Assembly: GCF_017833415.1 (NCBI RefSeq)
Contig: NZ_JAFICC010000002.1
Coordinates: 310,001 to 374,000, forward strand
Reading direction: 5' to 3'
Length of the DNA: 64,000 bases
From: Flavobacterium sp. 1355
Lineage (GTDB): Bacteria; Bacteroidota; Bacteroidia; Flavobacteriales; Flavobacteriaceae
Part shown: positions 62,705 to 64,000 of the stretch, piece by piece
Numbering within the stretch: position 1 is the first letter of the stretch
Layout of the letters: each line of letters begins with the position of its first letter
Notes under the pieces: model-generated
Told to the model about the DNA's origin: nothing
Database searches by the model: none
Seen by the model: the letters and a program-made list of their open reading frames with translations, nothing else
Position numbers and translations under genes: made by a program

Positions 62705-64000
62705 ATGCAACTGTACAACACTTTAAGCGCAGAAGAAAGAGCCATCATGATCGATGATGCCGGTAAACAACGTCTTACGTTGTCTTTCTATGCGTATGCC
62801 AAAATTCAAGATCCCAAAAAATTTCGCGATGATTTATTTCTAGCCTGGAATGCACTCGATGCTTTAGGCCGAATTTACGTTGCAACTGAAGGAATAAATG
62901 CTCAAATGAGTATTCCTGAAGAAAATTTGGAGGCTTTTAGAGAAACTCTTGAAGCTTATGATTTCATGAAAGGCATTCGTTTGAACGAAGCGGTAGAACA
63001 TGATGACCATTCCTTTTTAAAACTTACTATTAAAGTTCGTGATAAAATCGTTGCCGACGGTTTAAACGACGAAACTTTTGATGTTACCAATATAGGCATT
63101 CACTTGAAAGCCAAAGAATTCAACGAAATTCTGGATGACCCAAATACGATTGTAGTTGATTTTAGAAATCACTACGAAAGTGAAGTTGGACATTTTAAAA
63201 ACGCCATTACTCCCGATGTTGAAACTTTTAGAGAAAGTTTACCGATAATCAACGAACAGCTTCAAAACCACAAAGAAGATAAAAATCTTGTCATGTATTG
63301 TACAGGTGGAATTCGCTGCGAAAAAGCAAGTGCTTATTTTAAACATCAGGGTTTTAAGAATGTTTACCAATTAGAAGGTGGAATCATCAACTATGCAAAA
63401 CAGCTTAAAGAAGAAGGTTTAGAAAGTAAATTCATTGGAAAAAACTTTGTATTTGATAATCGTCTGGGTGAAAGAATCACCGAAGATATAATCTCTCAAT
63501 GCCACCAATGCGGCAAACCTTGCGACAATCATACCAATTGCGAAAATGATGGCTGTCATTTGCTCTTTATTCAATGTGATGAATGCAAAGCTGCAATGGA
63601 AAATTGCTGTTCTACAGAATGTTTAGATATTATCCACATGCCTTTGGTGGATCAGGTTCGTTTGCGTACCGGAAAACAAGTTGGAAATAAAGTGTTTAGA
63701 AAAGGTAAATCTGAAAACTTAAAATTCAAACATTCAGGCGACTTGCCAAATTCTGCCTTAGCCGCGGAAACGCAAAGCGGAACTAAACCTGCTGATATCC
63801 GTCAAAAAATAAAAGTAAAGAAAGTACTCCTTGGAAAAGCCGAGCATTATTATGTAAAAGCACAAGTGGGTCAGTTTACTATTGAAAATCAAGAGTTAAA
63901 CGCTGGAGATAAAATCTTAATTTCTGGTCCGACAACTGGTGAACAACAACTGATTTTAGAAAAACTAATTGTCGACGGAGCTGAAACTGCAACTGCCAAA
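62705..64000 (+). CDS. trhO: TrhO-type rhodanese tRNA uridine hydroxylase, 5' part (partial at window end)
   Basis: 432 codons are visible without a stop, so the gene runs past the window. N-terminal domain 1-120 (LSFYAYAKIQDPKKFR), then rhodanese domain about 125-240 with IVVDFRNHYESEVGHFKNA and the catalytic loop CTGGIRCEKAS (C199). A Cys-rich zinc-like segment follows (CHQCGKPCDNHTNC, CDECKAAMENCC). The TrhO/YceA family hydroxylates U34 of tRNA to 5-hydroxyuridine. Beyond about residue 360 an extra domain (IRQKIKVKKVLLGKAEHYYV, AGDKILISGPTTGEQQ) resembles the small beta-barrel seen in U32 peptidases; its end is not in view. Confidence 0.92.
   Translation, partial: MQLYNTLSAEERAIMIDDAGKQRLTLSFYAYAKIQDPKKFRDDLFLAWNALDALGRIYVATEGINAQMSIPEENLEAFRETLEAYDFMKGIRLNEAVEHDDHSFLKLTIKVRDKIVADGLNDETFDVTNIGIHLKAKEFNEILDDPNTIVVDFRNHYESEVGHFKNAITPDVETFRESLPIINEQLQNHKEDKNLVMYCTGGIRCEKASAYFKHQGFKNVYQLEGGIINYAKQLKEEGLESKFIGKNFVFDNRLGERITEDIISQCHQCGKPCDNHTNCENDGCHLLFIQCDECKAAMENCCSTECLDIIHMPLVDQVRLRTGKQVGNKVFRKGKSENLKFKHSGDLPNSALAAETQSGTKPADIRQKIKVKKVLLGKAEHYYVKAQVGQFTIENQELNAGDKILISGPTTGEQQLILEKLIVDGAETATAK

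Noticed and set aside
1..64000. tRNA, rRNA, CRISPR or prophage
   Set aside because: I looked in the gaps between genes and saw no cloverleaf-like, rRNA-like or repeat-spacer pattern and no phage genes. A covariance-model search could still find a small RNA.

Overview
The window is a low-GC stretch of a Bacteroidota chromosome, most likely Flavobacterium or a close relative. The signs are a SprB-type gliding adhesin with a type IX secretion (T9SS) type B C-terminal domain followed by SprF, A-rich start regions without Shine-Dalgarno sequences, and repeated TAnnTTTG -7 promoter elements, some paired with a TTG -33 element. I saw no rRNA, tRNA, CRISPR array or prophage.

Layout. 1-16524: the 3' end of a giant sprB-like gene plus sprF. 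16684-21522: pgk, a LysM lytic transglycosylase and two lipoproteins. 21696-25882: an ElaA-like acetyltransferase converging on a reverse-strand run rnpA, DUF4349 lipoprotein, S41 protease, OmpA-like protein. 26010-28676: plsC, an acyl-ACP desaturase and an HD hydrolase. 28831-33140 (reverse): feoA-feoB-small Cys-rich peptide, a SCO protein and an EamA exporter. 33341-35401: an M13 peptidase. 35462-48470: a heme biosynthesis region, hemA, hemC, hemD, hemE, hemF, hemB on the reverse strand and, across a divergent AraC regulator, hemH and hemJ on the forward strand. It is broken up by a REP-associated transposase (RAYT), three paired REP palindromes and a GxxExxY gene between inverted repeats. 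48542-52377: a NtrY-like kinase, a crotonase and small genes. 52518-61169: a metal and redox region (mntR, an Nramp-UspA fusion, a Fur-family regulator, merC, a thioredoxin-reductase-like enzyme, a TonB receptor, a periplasmic thioredoxin, lycopene cyclase). 61480-64000: an ArsR regulator, a bacilliredoxin and the start of trhO.

How they work together. The heme block covers most steps from glutamyl-tRNA to protoheme (hemL is not in the window) and sits near iron import (feo). In the metal region, mntH and the TonB receptor share an almost identical DtxR-type palindrome, which suggests one MntR regulon joining an outer-membrane receptor to an inner-membrane transporter. The fur/merC intergenic region holds two facing promoters with two copies of another palindrome.

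Most striking observations: (1) a seven-module higher-order repeat running about eight times through the adhesin; (2) the RAYT with three REP pairs inside the heme cluster; (3) the predicted MntR regulon and the CxxC-bearing TonB receptor among dithiol proteins; (4) the twin-operator facing promoters; (5) a ten-G run inside pgk. All functions are inferred from sequence; no searches were run.
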